Origin: JBDGYW01 sp964580055
Lineage (GTDB): Bacteria > Gemmatimonadota > Gemmatimonadetes > Gemmatimonadales > GWC2-71-9
Reading direction: 5' to 3'
Assembly (NCBI GenBank): GCA_964580055.1
Contig: CAZOJI010000002.1
Span: 62,001-126,000, forward strand
DNA: 64,000 nucleotides
The notes under the pieces are model-generated. The model searched no databases. It was not told where the DNA came from and was given only the letters and a program-made list of their open reading frames with translations. Shown piece after piece: positions 53,372 to 62,253 of the stretch. The position numbers and the translations under genes are program-made. Position 1 is the stretch's first letter, and the number at the start of each line of letters is the position of its first letter.

Positions 53372-53423
53372 GATCCGCCTCGGCTTTGAGAATTCCACAA
53401 CTACTCTGGAAGGTCATGTCGGG

Positions 53424-53438
53424 CAACCGGCGTGCCAG
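53424..53438 (-). promoter_or_regulatory. Perfect sigma-54 promoter of the small-protein/motAB operon
   Basis: The minus strand reads TGGCACGCCGGTTGC, identical to the consensus TGGCACGNNNNTTGC. The implied transcription start is near 53412. Confidence 0.85.
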
Positions 53439-53718
53439 ATTGCTGCATTCATTGCCCATGCCGAAATGTCGACACAGCATAATCTTCTATGCATGCTAAC
53501 TGATCTTCTCACAAAGACTTAAAGCCTACCGGACTATCTTGCGATTCCAAGCCGCTTGCCATCTGCCTGCGCTGACGGCCGGTTGTGATCCGGATCTGCA
53601 GAGTAGTTCCGGTTTCTTTGCGGCAAACTCTGCCGACATACTATAAGGAAAGAGCGCTTTAGCATGTCGATTGCACGTAAGCTGTTGCCAAGCATGGTCT
53701 TACGATATCGCTGACTGT

Positions 53719-53733
53719 GGCACAACGTTTGCC
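53719..53733 (+). promoter_or_regulatory. Sigma-54 promoter of the CheY-like gene
   Basis: TGGCACAACGTTTGC matches the consensus except G to A at base 7. The implied start is near 53745, only 6 bases before ATG 53751, so translation may begin at ATG 53763 or be nearly leaderless. Confidence 0.75.
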
Positions 53734-53750
53734 TTAACCGACTCCAACCT

Positions 53751-54173
53751 ATGTCTGGATCGATGCTGAAACGACTCTGCCCGCAAAGGCGGAAGAAGGC
53801 TGCCAAGAAGCCTATTGTCTTGGTGGTGGACCATTCGGCTCAATCGAGATCGCTCGCTAGGAGGATACTCGAAGACAGCGGCTTGGAAGTTCTTACCGCC
53901 GTGAACGGATTGCATGCTGCTCATCTGTTCCGGGAACACCCCATAGACATCGACTTGGTTTTGGTCGACATGGCGCTGCCGCATATGGATGGGATAGACA
54001 CCTTCCTGGCAATCAGAGATGTCCGGCGTGACGCGAAGGTGATACTCACGGGAGTGCATGATGACAACGCTTCGCTCGAAAGAATTCTTTCGTTCGGATT
54101 TGCGGGGTTTGCCGAAAAACCGTTCGACGCACCGGAACTGGTTGGCAAGGTTCAACAGGCGTTGGCTGCGTGA
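53751..54173 (+). CDS. CheY-like single-domain response regulator
   Basis: 140 aa with a basic N-terminal extension of about 20 residues (LCPQRRKKAAKK). Receiver features: VVDH (one Asp of the acidic pair replaced by His), phospho-Asp in VLVDMALPHMDG, Thr in ILTGV and Lys in AEKPFD. There is no output domain. Its promoter puts it in the same regulon as the motor genes, so it may act on the switch or as partner of the kinase at 49346. ATG 53763 is an alternative start. Confidence 0.85.
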   Translation: MSGSMLKRLCPQRRKKAAKKPIVLVVDHSAQSRSLARRILEDSGLEVLTAVNGLHAAHLFREHPIDIDLVLVDMALPHMDGIDTFLAIRDVRRDAKVILTGVHDDNASLERILSFGFAGFAEKPFDAPELVGKVQQALAA

Positions 54174-54340
54174 CGTGTTGGTCAACTCGTAATAGGGGGC
54201 TCGGAGGCGGGAAACGAATTCTCGATCTCAAACCGCTCCTTGTTGGTTTCCAAACAGCCACAGGTCTAAGGAATCAATGTCTGCTGCCGATACTAGGACA
54301 GGTTGGGAGTATTCGCTTGGGAGGTAACAACCTTAGTTAC

Positions 54341-56509
54341 ATGCCGATGACGTACACCTGTCCAAGTTGCTCGGCGACTGTGCCATCTGGTGAGCAGTGG
54401 TGTAGTGGCTGTGGAAGAGATCTCTCGGGTCTCGGGTGCGCCAATTCTTGTTCGCAGCCAGGCGTTCTGGATGAGCTGACGTCGGAGCGAGATCCGAATC
54501 TCGAGGACCTGAGGCGGGTCACAGCTGGTGAGTACGAAGTGCTCTGTGAGGTTGGGCAAGGTGGTATGGCAACAGTCTATCTCGCCCACGACCTGACGCT
54601 CGATCGCAAGGTAGCTATCAAGCTCATGGCACCGAACCTCTATCAGCACCAGGGAATGGTCGAGCGTTTCCTGCTGGAGGCTCGCACTGCGGCGCAACTG
54701 AGCCACCCGCATATCATACCGATATATGCCGTGAGGCAGCACGGACGAATCGTCTATTTCGTAATGAAGTTCGTGGTCGGCGTGCCTTTGGACTGCGTGA
54801 TCGAGGAATCAGGTCCTCTGCCGATACCGATGGTCTTCACCATTCTCTCGCAGGTGGCCAGTGGGCTCGAATACGCCCACAGGAAGGGAGTGATCCACAG
54901 AGACATCAAGCCACCGAACATCCTCGTGGATGAAGACGGCTGGGCAGTAGTGATGGATTTCGGAATCGCCAAGGTGGCGCGGTCCACGGGACTCACAATG
55001 ACGGGAACCGCGGTTGGGACGCCGCACTACATGAGTCCCGAACAATGCAAGGGGGAGCGGGTGACGGGTGCGGCAGACCAGTACTCACTCGGGATGGTGG
55101 CGTACGAGCTCCTGACAGGCAAGGTTCCGTTCAAGTCGGATACCGTGATGTCGATCATGTGGTCGCATGTGAATGACCAACCTGCACCCATCGCAGAGGT
55201 CAGGCCCGACTGCCCGCGAGACCTTATCGAAGTGGTCGAGAGGATGTACGTGAAATCGCCCGAGGACAGGTGGCCGTCGATGAAGGATCTGTTGTCGGCA
55301 TTGGGTGCGGCGGGCAACGTGGACCACGCAGCTTCACGAGCGGAACTGAGCACGTTGGCCAAGGCGGGTACAGAGACTCAAATGCTGAGGCGCCTCAGTA
55401 CCCCAACGAGTCCACTTCCTGCGGGGACATGCATTCCCAAAACCGTTCCTTCAGTGTCTTCTACAGGAGGGCGACCAGCCATCACGCTCTCCCTGGTACC
55501 TCAGTCCGTAACGGTGGTCGCGGGTGAACGGGTCAAGCTCGAGGCACGCATCGCTGAGCGTACTGGTGGAAGGGGTGCTGACGCATCGGTGCATTGGGAG
55601 TCGAGCGATTCTTCAGTTGCATCGGTATCCCCGGACGGTGTTGTGACCGGTGTGTCAGCTGGCTCAGTGGCGGTTACTGCGGATTGTCTTGGTGTCGTTG
55701 CGCACGCGACGGTGACAGTGACGGAAGCGCCGGCATTCGTCGACTCGTTTGAGATCGCCCCCTCGCGTGGAACGTTGGCGGTGGGTGAGTCTGTTCTGCT
55801 TTCGGCGGTGGTTTCTGATCCAAACGGTGATCAGATACCCGATCCCGAAGTCGTTTGGATGTCTGCCGATGCCAAAATGGCAACGGTCTCGAGCGGAGGT
55901 TTGGTCACGGCGCTGAAGGTGGGGTCGGCGAGAATCACGGCAGAATGCGAGGGGTACGTGGCCGAGTCGGTTTTCAACGTCAGCAGAGTGGGCGTTGCGC
56001 GGGTGAGGGTTCACAAAGTCCCTTGTGCCGCAAACGTTGGTGATGTGGTTCAGCTCATGGCGACGGCTCATGATCGGTTCGGCGAACTCTTGCGCGGCCG
56101 GGTCATGGTGTGGAGCTCAAGCGATCCCCGAGTGGCATCCGTTTCTCAGTCAGGCGCAGTTCGCATGCTGGCCCCGGGCAAAGTACTGATCACGGTCGCC
56201 AACGACGGAAAGAGCGCTGTTGCCAGAATCGAATCGAAGCCGGCTGCCCCCGTCGCATGTCGAGTCTTTCCGACCACGCCAATCTTGTCGATGAACGAGG
56301 AGGTGAAGCTCACCGCGGAAGCAGTTACCGCCAAGGGGTTTGCCATCCCGGGTTCGCAGGTCAGGTGGGCAACGAGTAATCCATCGGTTGCCACCGTGAG
56401 CGACGACGGACTCGTGCGCGCCGTAAGCGGCGGTACCGCCATCATTGCCGCCGAGGCGGGTGGAAAGAAGGCTACAGCCAGAGTGACGGTTAGACTCATG
56501 CAAATCTGA
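54341..56509 (+). CDS. Ser/Thr protein kinase with N-terminal zinc ribbon and four bacterial Ig-like (BIg2) domains
   Basis: 722 aa from ATG 54341 (GGGAGG about 14 bases upstream; ATG 54347 also possible). Zinc ribbon: CPSC...CSGCG at 7-24. Kinase domain about 65-330: VGQGGMATVY, VAIKLM, VIHRDIKPPN, DFGIAK and GTPHYMSPEQ, all active-site residues present. From about 385 to the end come four BIg2 repeats of the form VxWxSSDxxVASVSxxGxVxAxxxG. There is no membrane segment between kinase and Ig domains and no signal peptide, so all of it should be cytoplasmic, which is unusual for Ig-like domains. Confidence 0.85.
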   Translation: MPMTYTCPSCSATVPSGEQWCSGCGRDLSGLGCANSCSQPGVLDELTSERDPNLEDLRRVTAGEYEVLCEVGQGGMATVYLAHDLTLDRKVAIKLMAPNLYQHQGMVERFLLEARTAAQLSHPHIIPIYAVRQHGRIVYFVMKFVVGVPLDCVIEESGPLPIPMVFTILSQVASGLEYAHRKGVIHRDIKPPNILVDEDGWAVVMDFGIAKVARSTGLTMTGTAVGTPHYMSPEQCKGERVTGAADQYSLGMVAYELLTGKVPFKSDTVMSIMWSHVNDQPAPIAEVRPDCPRDLIEVVERMYVKSPEDRWPSMKDLLSALGAAGNVDHAASRAELSTLAKAGTETQMLRRLSTPTSPLPAGTCIPKTVPSVSSTGGRPAITLSLVPQSVTVVAGERVKLEARIAERTGGRGADASVHWESSDSSVASVSPDGVVTGVSAGSVAVTADCLGVVAHATVTVTEAPAFVDSFEIAPSRGTLAVGESVLLSAVVSDPNGDQIPDPEVVWMSADAKMATVSSGGLVTALKVGSARITAECEGYVAESVFNVSRVGVARVRVHKVPCAANVGDVVQLMATAHDRFGELLRGRVMVWSSSDPRVASVSQSGAVRMLAPGKVLITVANDGKSAVARIESKPAAPVACRVFPTTPILSMNEEVKLTAEAVTAKGFAIPGSQVRWATSNPSVATVSDDGLVRAVSGGTAIIAAEAGGKKATARVTVRLMQI

Positions 56510-56524
56510 GGTGGTGAGTAATTG

Positions 56525-57070
56525 ATGCGAGGTGTCCGACTCATGGATGATAGCACGGCCAAGCACCTTTGCCGGCAGGAGAACGATGACCGACGCGCGG
56601 TATCGCTGGAGTTGAGGTCCAATTGGTCGTTCGAGCGGAGGCGCAGCGATCGTCGAGTGGTGAACATCGCTGTTGCAAAGGACCGCCGTTCGGGCGGTGA
56701 CCGTCGTACAGGTGCCGACAGGAGACGGCGTAGCCACACCGGAATAGGCGGTAGGCCGGGCAGTAGCACGCCAATCACAACATGGTTGACGAGGAGGTTC
56801 CCGGACGATTTCCTGTCTCGTTCTGGAGACGTGAGCGAACGCATCCAGGAGCTGGTGCTCGAACATTGGCCTTCCTATGAGATGGCTTCTCAGGCGGAAT
56901 TGATAACTGCTTTGATCCCGATTCTGAGTGATCTCCTCGAAGACGGTAGCCATGTGACAGAAAACCACAGGGATCGATGCGAGCGGGAAATCGTGAGCTG
57001 GCTTTCGCGCCATTCCCCGAAAGCCGCTACGCGCGGGGACAGCGCGCCGGCGATGCGCCAGGCGATATGA
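56525..57070 (+). CDS. Hypothetical protein with DRR-type motifs
   Basis: 181 aa from ATG 56525, GAGGTGGTGAG upstream. The N-terminal third is rich in RRSDRR, DRRSGGDRRTGADRRRR, a basic repeated motif also seen next to PilZ or receiver domains. The C-terminal half is helical and acidic (ERIQELVLEHWPSYEMASQ, LITALIPILSDLLED). No family recognised. It is between the kinase and a receiver protein and may be co-transcribed with both. Confidence 0.55.
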   Translation: MRGVRLMDDSTAKHLCRQENDDRRAVSLELRSNWSFERRRSDRRVVNIAVAKDRRSGGDRRTGADRRRRSHTGIGGRPGSSTPITTWLTRRFPDDFLSRSGDVSERIQELVLEHWPSYEMASQAELITALIPILSDLLEDGSHVTENHRDRCEREIVSWLSRHSPKAATRGDSAPAMRQAI

Positions 57071-57233
57071 CTTGGAATTGCGAACGTCCTCCGATGGCGG
57101 CGCCGTCCAATCGCCTGCATATTAGCAGTGTGGGTGGGGAGAAGGTGAACCGAGTTTCGATTCAGCTTCGGTGGTGCCTTACGGAGGTGACGGGCCGGTG
57201 AGCCGTCCGGTCAGTGGATGGAGAGAGGATACT

Positions 57234-57635
57234 ATGGCTGGTGTTCTGGTAGTCGACGACGAACGGGAAGTCCGTGCTCTGGTGAGGCGCGTAGTCGAGC
57301 GAGAGGGTCACGAGGTTCTCGAGGCGTGTGATGGCATCGAGGCGTTGGAATTGCTCGACAAGCAAGACATACGACTTGCACTGGTCGATGTGGTGATGCC
57401 AAACATGAACGGCGTAGAACTGATGCAAAGGATGCAGGATGAACACGCCGAGACCAAGATCGTGACGGTGTCCGCATTTGGCACTTCGTGGATTTGCCCC
57501 ACTGAACTGGCGGTGGAAGCATCATTGACCAAGCCGTTCGATCTGGACGACCTGCGAGTTGTGTTACGCCGAGTGCTAGGGAGCACGCCTCCGCCGAAAC
57601 CGTCTCGCAAAAAAAGACGTGTCTTGCGTAAGTAG
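57234..57635 (+). CDS. Single-domain response regulator
   Basis: 133 aa from ATG 57234 with AGAGAGGA upstream. Receiver fold complete: LVVDDEREVR (Asp pair at 8-9), phospho-Asp in LALVDVVMPNMNG, Ser in VTVSAFG and Lys in LTKPFD. A basic tail (KPSRKKRRVLRK) follows. No DNA-binding domain. Partner kinase unknown; it is near the HPt-like and Ser/Thr kinase genes. Confidence 0.85.
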   Translation: MAGVLVVDDEREVRALVRRVVEREGHEVLEACDGIEALELLDKQDIRLALVDVVMPNMNGVELMQRMQDEHAETKIVTVSAFGTSWICPTELAVEASLTKPFDLDDLRVVLRRVLGSTPPPKPSRKKRRVLRK

Positions 57636-57656
57636 CAGGAAAGCTGCGGTTCTGCA

Positions 57657-57727
57657 TTGGCCCCAGAGGATTCGAACCTCTATTCCCGGAACCAAAATCC
57701 GGTGTCCTGCCATTGGACGAGGGGCCA
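57657..57727 (-). tRNA. tRNA-Gln (anticodon TTG)
   Basis: The minus strand folds as a cloverleaf: acceptor stem TGGCCCC/GGGGCCA, D arm with GTCCAATGGCAGGAC, anticodon arm CCGGA-TTTTGGT-TCCGG giving TTG, and T arm AGAGGTTCGAACCTCT. The 3' CCA is not encoded. It stands between the response regulator gene and ispE. Confidence 0.95.
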
Positions 57728-57803
57728 GCGCCTCACCACCTCGGTCTAGATGATGGCTGACCGGGCGGCACGAAAAAGCTAGCCACTTCCGGTCCGCTTG
57801 TCA

Positions 57804-58691
57804 CTAATACTGCAGAGTCACGGGTTCGGGGACTGATGCGGATCGGATATCTGTGGAGATCTTCACCGGTAGGTTGGTAAGAAGATCAAGCGCCGCGTCC
57901 CGTTGCCTTCTATCTTCGTAGACCGCAAGGATCGCCGCGCCTGAACCGCACAATCTCGCGAGTGTGGGCCCCGTTTCCTCGAGGCGATAGAAAAGATCCC
58001 TCAATCCCGGAGTGCTGTCGAGTACGACTAGTTCGAAGTCGTTGGCACTCAGTTGGGTCAACGAGCCCCAGTCTGCGAAGCACTCGGGCCCAAACAGACG
58101 AGGTTGGGCTACGTCGTCTTCGCCTCTTCGCGCCGCAAGCAATTCGTACGCATCCCGTGTGCTCATCCCGGAATCGGGTTTTACTATCAAGGCCGGTGCA
58201 CTGCCCGGACCCGATATTGCCAACAACCGTTCGCCGCGTCCCCACGCCAATGCGAACGCGGCGCGTGTGGCGAAGAAAGGAACATCGCTCCCCAGTTGAG
58301 CCGCGTATCGCAAGATCTCGCCTGGCGGGAGCTTGTTGCCCGTCAATACATTCGTGCCTAGCAAAGTCGCAGCCGCATCGCTGGAGCCGCCACCGAGGCC
58401 GGCCTGAACCGGGATTGACTTCTCCAAGTGGATCTTCACGCCAAACTCTCGGCCGGTGGCATCGAGCACCAAGTCCGCGGCTCTGTAAGCCAGGTTCTGT
58501 TTTGTGGGGCCGGTATCGGCACCTTCAACCGAGAGTTCGATTCCGCCGTCAGTTCTTTCGATCGTCACGTCATCATGGAGTTCCAGCAGGGCGAAGAGCG
58601 TCTCAATACTGTGGAACCCCGTGGTCTCCCGCGCGAGTACGTGCAAGAACAGATTCGTCTTCGCGTGCGCCGCGATCCGAACTCTATGCAC
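57804..58691 (-). CDS. ispE: 4-diphosphocytidyl-2-C-methyl-D-erythritol kinase IspE
   Basis: 295 aa from GTG 58691 (GAGGGCG upstream), overlapping the previous stop by 8 bases; a longer open frame upstream is not coding. GHMP kinase: AHAKTNLFLHVLARETTGFH near the start, ATP-binding IPVQAGLGGGSSDAAATL near 95, and the C-terminal LCGSGAAILAVYE. It phosphorylates CDP-ME in the non-mevalonate isoprenoid pathway. The gene is last in the operon that begins with pdxJ. Confidence 0.93.
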   Translation of the reverse strand: MHRVRIAAHAKTNLFLHVLARETTGFHSIETLFALLELHDDVTIERTDGGIELSVEGADTGPTKQNLAYRAADLVLDATGREFGVKIHLEKSIPVQAGLGGGSSDAAATLLGTNVLTGNKLPPGEILRYAAQLGSDVPFFATRAAFALAWGRGERLLAISGPGSAPALIVKPDSGMSTRDAYELLAARRGEDDVAQPRLFGPECFADWGSLTQLSANDFELVVLDSTPGLRDLFYRLEETGPTLARLCGSGAAILAVYEDRRQRDAALDLLTNLPVKISTDIRSASVPEPVTLQY

Positions 58692-59721
58692 CGAGGTCGC
58701 CCTCAGCGTTGCGGAGGTCGGCAAGATGAAGGTGCGCTCTCGATAGCGACCAAAGGCCCAACAAAGTAATGGGGATGAACCCACCGAGATGGAATCCGAA
58801 TGCGAACGATACCGCCGGTTCGGCACCGACAGCGTACAGTGCCAGCGTGACTCGGCAGACGGCCTCAAACTGCCCGAAGAATCCGGGACTGAATTGTATG
58901 GCCAGGCCGAGTGCGAGTATCGTCTGCACGAGCAAACCTGCTGACCACGGTACCTCGATTCCGAACGCGGCGAAGCCGACCCAAAACGATGCCGCTCCCG
59001 TCAACCAGAGCGTCAAGGACCAAAATGCAACCGCCAGAAACCGCTTGAAGCTTCTCAGTGAATCGAGTCCCGACAAGACTCCCTCCACTGCATCTACCAT
59101 GCGTCTGGCCCAGACTTCGGGCAGTGCACGCTCGGACACGGATGCCACAGCCCTCAGCGCTGGTTGAGGCCACCGAACGAAGGCCATCGCCACCAGCAAG
59201 CCCAGGAATCCCAAGCCAGCGGCCAGCCTAGCCAATTCGCCCAGAGTCAGATTCCCCACCTCGGTCTCTGCACCGAAACCGCCAGCCCACATGGCGATTA
59301 CCAACAAGGTCACGATAGACATGGCGTCGAATACCCGCTCAACGACGAGCGACCCGATAGCGGACGTGAATCGAGCTCCAGTCAAGCGTCTTGCGGCGTA
59401 CGCGCGCGCCAATTCTCCCGCTCGCGCAGGCAGTAGATTTGTGGCCATGAATCCTATTGCGGTTGCATGCCACAGGGGAATGAATGGAAGCTTTTCGCCC
59501 TCGAGCCGCAGCAGATACTGCCAGCGAACTGTCCTGAGGGGAAAAGTGAGTGTTACCAGCACTATCGATGTGATAAACGGAAACCAGCTAACTCCGCTAA
59601 CCCGCTCCCAGACTTCTCTCAGACTAACATCGTGCAGTGTCCACCAGATCAATAAGGCGGACACCAGCAGTCCGAGCACAGTCGGCCAGCCGAACCGGCC
59701 CGCGTTGCTACGGTTGCCCAA
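58684..59721 (-). CDS. Lysylphosphatidylglycerol-synthase-TM-like / UPF0104 membrane protein
   Basis: 345 aa, TTG start overlapping the previous gene by 14 bases. About eight membrane helices. The signature is RTVRWQYLLRLEGEKLPF followed by FMATNLLPARAGELARAYAA and VVERVFDAMSIVTLLV, as in AglD/YbhN/UPF0104 proteins. These are thought to move or modify lipid-linked molecules; the substrate is unknown. No cytoplasmic aminoacyltransferase domain is attached, so it is not MprF. Confidence 0.83.
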   Translation of the reverse strand: MGNRSNAGRFGWPTVLGLLVSALLIWWTLHDVSLREVWERVSGVSWFPFITSIVLVTLTFPLRTVRWQYLLRLEGEKLPFIPLWHATAIGFMATNLLPARAGELARAYAARRLTGARFTSAIGSLVVERVFDAMSIVTLLVIAMWAGGFGAETEVGNLTLGELARLAAGLGFLGLLVAMAFVRWPQPALRAVASVSERALPEVWARRMVDAVEGVLSGLDSLRSFKRFLAVAFWSLTLWLTGAASFWVGFAAFGIEVPWSAGLLVQTILALGLAIQFSPGFFGQFEAVCRVTLALYAVGAEPAVSFAFGFHLGGFIPITLLGLWSLSRAHLHLADLRNAEGDLGA

Positions 59722-61435
59722 TGCCTAGTTCAACGAGGTCCAACAGTTCGTCAATGAGTCCGGTTATCTGCTGTGCATCCCACCCCGGCTCTGCCAGCTC
59801 CCGGCGAATCCTATCCCGAACGGTGTAGGCTTCCTCCAAGGCAGTTGTCCCAGCATAGCAGAGCTCAGTGATCGATATTGCCTCAGTCTCGTCGACTGTG
59901 GGAGCCCTAGCCTCGTCCGGCACGCCAACTGCGGTGGGTTGGAGCGAAGCCGGCGTTGCACCGATCAACTCCTCGATTGACGGCTCACAGTCACCCAGCC
60001 GGGCGCGCAACTCCTCGTATGCAGACCAACTGGCAGCGATGCTCGAGGTGTGCTCCTCCGCAGGCGCCGGTTCTTTCGCGACCTCCAGTTCCAAAGGTGG
60101 GACGGGAGGGGCAGCAGCGGTCTTCACGGCCGCTGAAGGGGCCGCCGGACGAGAAAGCGCTCCTTCGGGTGTAGTGGCTATTGTATCAGCGGAGAGTTCA
60201 TCCGAAATCTGAGATGTCCGTCGCAGAGCACCCGATATTCTCGTCAACTCGGAGGCAACGGCTTGCTCCCCGCGATGTGGAACGCTTCCCAGGGCTGTTC
60301 CTATCTCCCGAAGCGCATTGATCAACTCAGGCTGGTGATGCCCAGGCAATCCCCTGGCTAGCAAGTGATTTGCCGCGTCCGCGAACTCGGAGACCGCTGC
60401 CCCGAAGAAGCCTGCCGTGGCGGCGGCAAGCGTTTGCAGCGCGACTTTCAATTCGATAGTGCGGATCTCTCTCTGCATGTCCGATTGGGCGCGCTCCAGC
60501 CTGTCCGCGACTTGACATAGATGCTCTCCGTGGGCTACGAACTCCGCCTCTTTTATCTGTGTCGAAGGGGCCGGGGGCGTCCCAGTCTCGAGCACATGGG
60601 GGCCACCATCATCGTAGTAGAGATCCTGGATGCGGACCACGGTTCCGTCGATGTCGAGAAGGCTCTCAAGCCGCCTGGTGAATTCCCTGGATTCTGCTGA
60701 ATCGGCCTCTGCAGCCCCCGACGTCGAGATTTCCTGTGCTGCCTTCGAGAGCCCCCGAGCAGCCACGTCGAGGAATAGGGCGAGGTGGTTGGGATCGTCA
60801 ACACCGTGCGCGGCCTTGGCAATGGCTTGGTCGACACCGTCCAAGAATTCCGGGAGCGGCGAGAGTTCCGGGAGCGATGCCAATCCCCGCAGTGGTTCCA
60901 TTGACCTCAATACGGTTTCGAATTGATTCTTGGAGGGGCCGTCCCGTTGAATGGCCTTGGCAGTGTGGTTGAGAACGGCGGCGACAGTTGCTCCCTCGCG
61001 TGCAACAAATGCCCGCGTTCCAGTGTCGACTGATGGTTTCGAAGGCGGCGAAGGTTGTTCCGCGGGCATTCCGGCCGCGGCAGAAATCTCAACCGCAATC
61101 CGTTTCGCCCTGTCGTCCTCGGCACTGCCCCAGGTCGCGACGCTGCGCACGAGGATCTTCAGCGCATCCACGGCCCGCGTGACCGTCTGTCGCGTTCTTT
61201 CGTCCCAGGCAACCCGTTCTTCCTTCACCGCACGGGCAAGGCTCTCCAGGGCGGCCGCAACGTTGCCAATGGGTTGCTGATTTGCCATCAATGCGGACCC
61301 CCGGAGCGCACGCGCCAAACGCACCAACTCGTCGCGGTCCGGGCCCACTGCGCCCGACACCATTGTGTCCAGGCGTTCGAGGTATTCGCCCGCCTCCATT
61401 GCGAAGAAGTCAGTCAAACCCATTTGATTGCTCAT
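59708..61435 (-). CDS. HPt-like protein with the phospho-histidine lost, unknown role
   Basis: 575 aa. The first 110 residues look like a CheA-type HPt bundle, but the HxLKGSA site reads ARALRGSALMANQQPIG, with Arg in place of the His. The remainder is helical with several amphipathic segments resembling further HPt-like bundles (LERAQSDMQREIRTIELKVA, NALREIGTALGSVPHRG) and an Ala/Pro/Glu-rich part near 430-480. No ATPase domain. It might be a scaffold for receiver proteins such as the one at 57234. It lies between pdxJ and the UPF0104 gene on the same strand. Confidence 0.55.
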   Translation of the reverse strand: MSNQMGLTDFFAMEAGEYLERLDTMVSGAVGPDRDELVRLARALRGSALMANQQPIGNVAAALESLARAVKEERVAWDERTRQTVTRAVDALKILVRSVATWGSAEDDRAKRIAVEISAAAGMPAEQPSPPSKPSVDTGTRAFVAREGATVAAVLNHTAKAIQRDGPSKNQFETVLRSMEPLRGLASLPELSPLPEFLDGVDQAIAKAAHGVDDPNHLALFLDVAARGLSKAAQEISTSGAAEADSAESREFTRRLESLLDIDGTVVRIQDLYYDDGGPHVLETGTPPAPSTQIKEAEFVAHGEHLCQVADRLERAQSDMQREIRTIELKVALQTLAAATAGFFGAAVSEFADAANHLLARGLPGHHQPELINALREIGTALGSVPHRGEQAVASELTRISGALRRTSQISDELSADTIATTPEGALSRPAAPSAAVKTAAAPPVPPLELEVAKEPAPAEEHTSSIAASWSAYEELRARLGDCEPSIEELIGATPASLQPTAVGVPDEARAPTVDETEAISITELCYAGTTALEEAYTVRDRIRRELAEPGWDAQQITGLIDELLDLVELGIGQP

Positions 61436-61464
61436 AGTCCGGGACCGGTAAGTGACGAGCTAAG

Positions 61465-62211
61465 TTAGGAAGCGGCGTTGTCGCGGTCAACGAGTGCGGC
61501 GTCAATCAATTCCCGCATCTCCCGCACCGCGGATGACATGCCGGCCATGATACTCCTACTCACAACACTGTGTCCGATGTTCAGCTCTTCTATTCCGGGG
61601 ATCGCCGCAACTGGCTGCACATTTCTATAGGTCAGGCCGTGGCCGGCGTGAACCGCCAGGCCAAGAGCTTTTGCGTGTTCTGTCGCCTCATGCAGGCGTT
61701 GGAGCGCTTCATCCGATTCGCGATAGGTGTTTGCGTAATCGCCTGTGTGAAGCTCTATGGCCGGCACCCCCAATTCGTTGGCGCGATCGATTGTGCCCTT
61801 CTCGGGATCGATGAAGAGACTGACTCTGATGCCAGCGCCGGATAGCTTGTGGATTGCGGCGTTGAGGGGAGCGTTGGGTGCATCGCTCCGCCCCAGAACC
61901 AAGCCTCCCTCGGTGGTGACTTCCTCGCGCTTCTCCGGCACGAGAGTGGCCTGATGAGGCTTGAGCTCCGTCGCCAGTGCAATAATGTCGGGAGCTGTTG
62001 CCAACTCCAGGTTGAATACTGTGCTCACCTTCTGGGCCAGTGCTCGAATGTCGGCGTCCTGCATGTGGCGCCGGTCTTCCCTCAGGTGGGCCGTGATACC
62101 CTGGGCTCCTGCCGCTTCACAAGCAATGGCCGCGCTCACGGGGTCCGGTTCGTCCGTCTGTCTCGCCTGGCGGACGGTGGCTACATGGTCGACATTGATG
62201 TAGAGTCGCAT
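61465..62211 (-). CDS. pdxJ: Pyridoxine 5'-phosphate synthase PdxJ
   Basis: 248 aa from ATG 62211. MRLYINVDHVATVRQARQTD at the start, AGAQGITAHLREDRRHMQD near 40-60, VPEKREEVTTEGGL near 105 and VHAGHGLTYRNV near 190 are PdxJ signatures. It condenses 3-amino-1-hydroxyacetone phosphate with deoxyxylulose phosphate. It heads the minus-strand run pdxJ - HPt-like - UPF0104 - ispE. Both pdxJ and ispE draw on deoxyxylulose phosphate metabolism. Confidence 0.95.
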   Translation of the reverse strand: MRLYINVDHVATVRQARQTDEPDPVSAAIACEAAGAQGITAHLREDRRHMQDADIRALAQKVSTVFNLELATAPDIIALATELKPHQATLVPEKREEVTTEGGLVLGRSDAPNAPLNAAIHKLSGAGIRVSLFIDPEKGTIDRANELGVPAIELHTGDYANTYRESDEALQRLHEATEHAKALGLAVHAGHGLTYRNVQPVAAIPGIEELNIGHSVVSRSIMAGMSSAVREMRELIDAALVDRDNAAS

Positions 62212-62253
62212 TGTTTCTTGCTCCACCAACTGGAAACATTTAGCTTCGTGACA

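Larger units (their letters stand above)
53372..53750. promoter_or_regulatory. Divergent region between the motAB operon and the CheY-like gene
   Basis: 379 bases with two sigma-54 elements, at 53424-53438 (minus) and 53719-53733 (plus). The middle is AT-rich for this genome and contains ACTATAAGG around 53640, which could be a -10 box of a vegetative promoter. No gene was found. Confidence 0.5.

Noticed and set aside
57590..57640. Factor-independent terminator from CGTCT...AGACG with an A-rich loop
   Set aside because: The stem is inside the coding end of the response regulator gene, is only five pairs and has no T-tract after it.
58692..58868. Longer IspE start at 58868
   Set aside because: The extra 59 residues overlap the UPF0104 gene and have no similarity to IspE. 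GTG 58691 fits the family N-terminus.
59708..61435. CheA chemotaxis kinase
   Set aside because: There is no ATPase domain, no CheW-like domain and no phospho-histidine.
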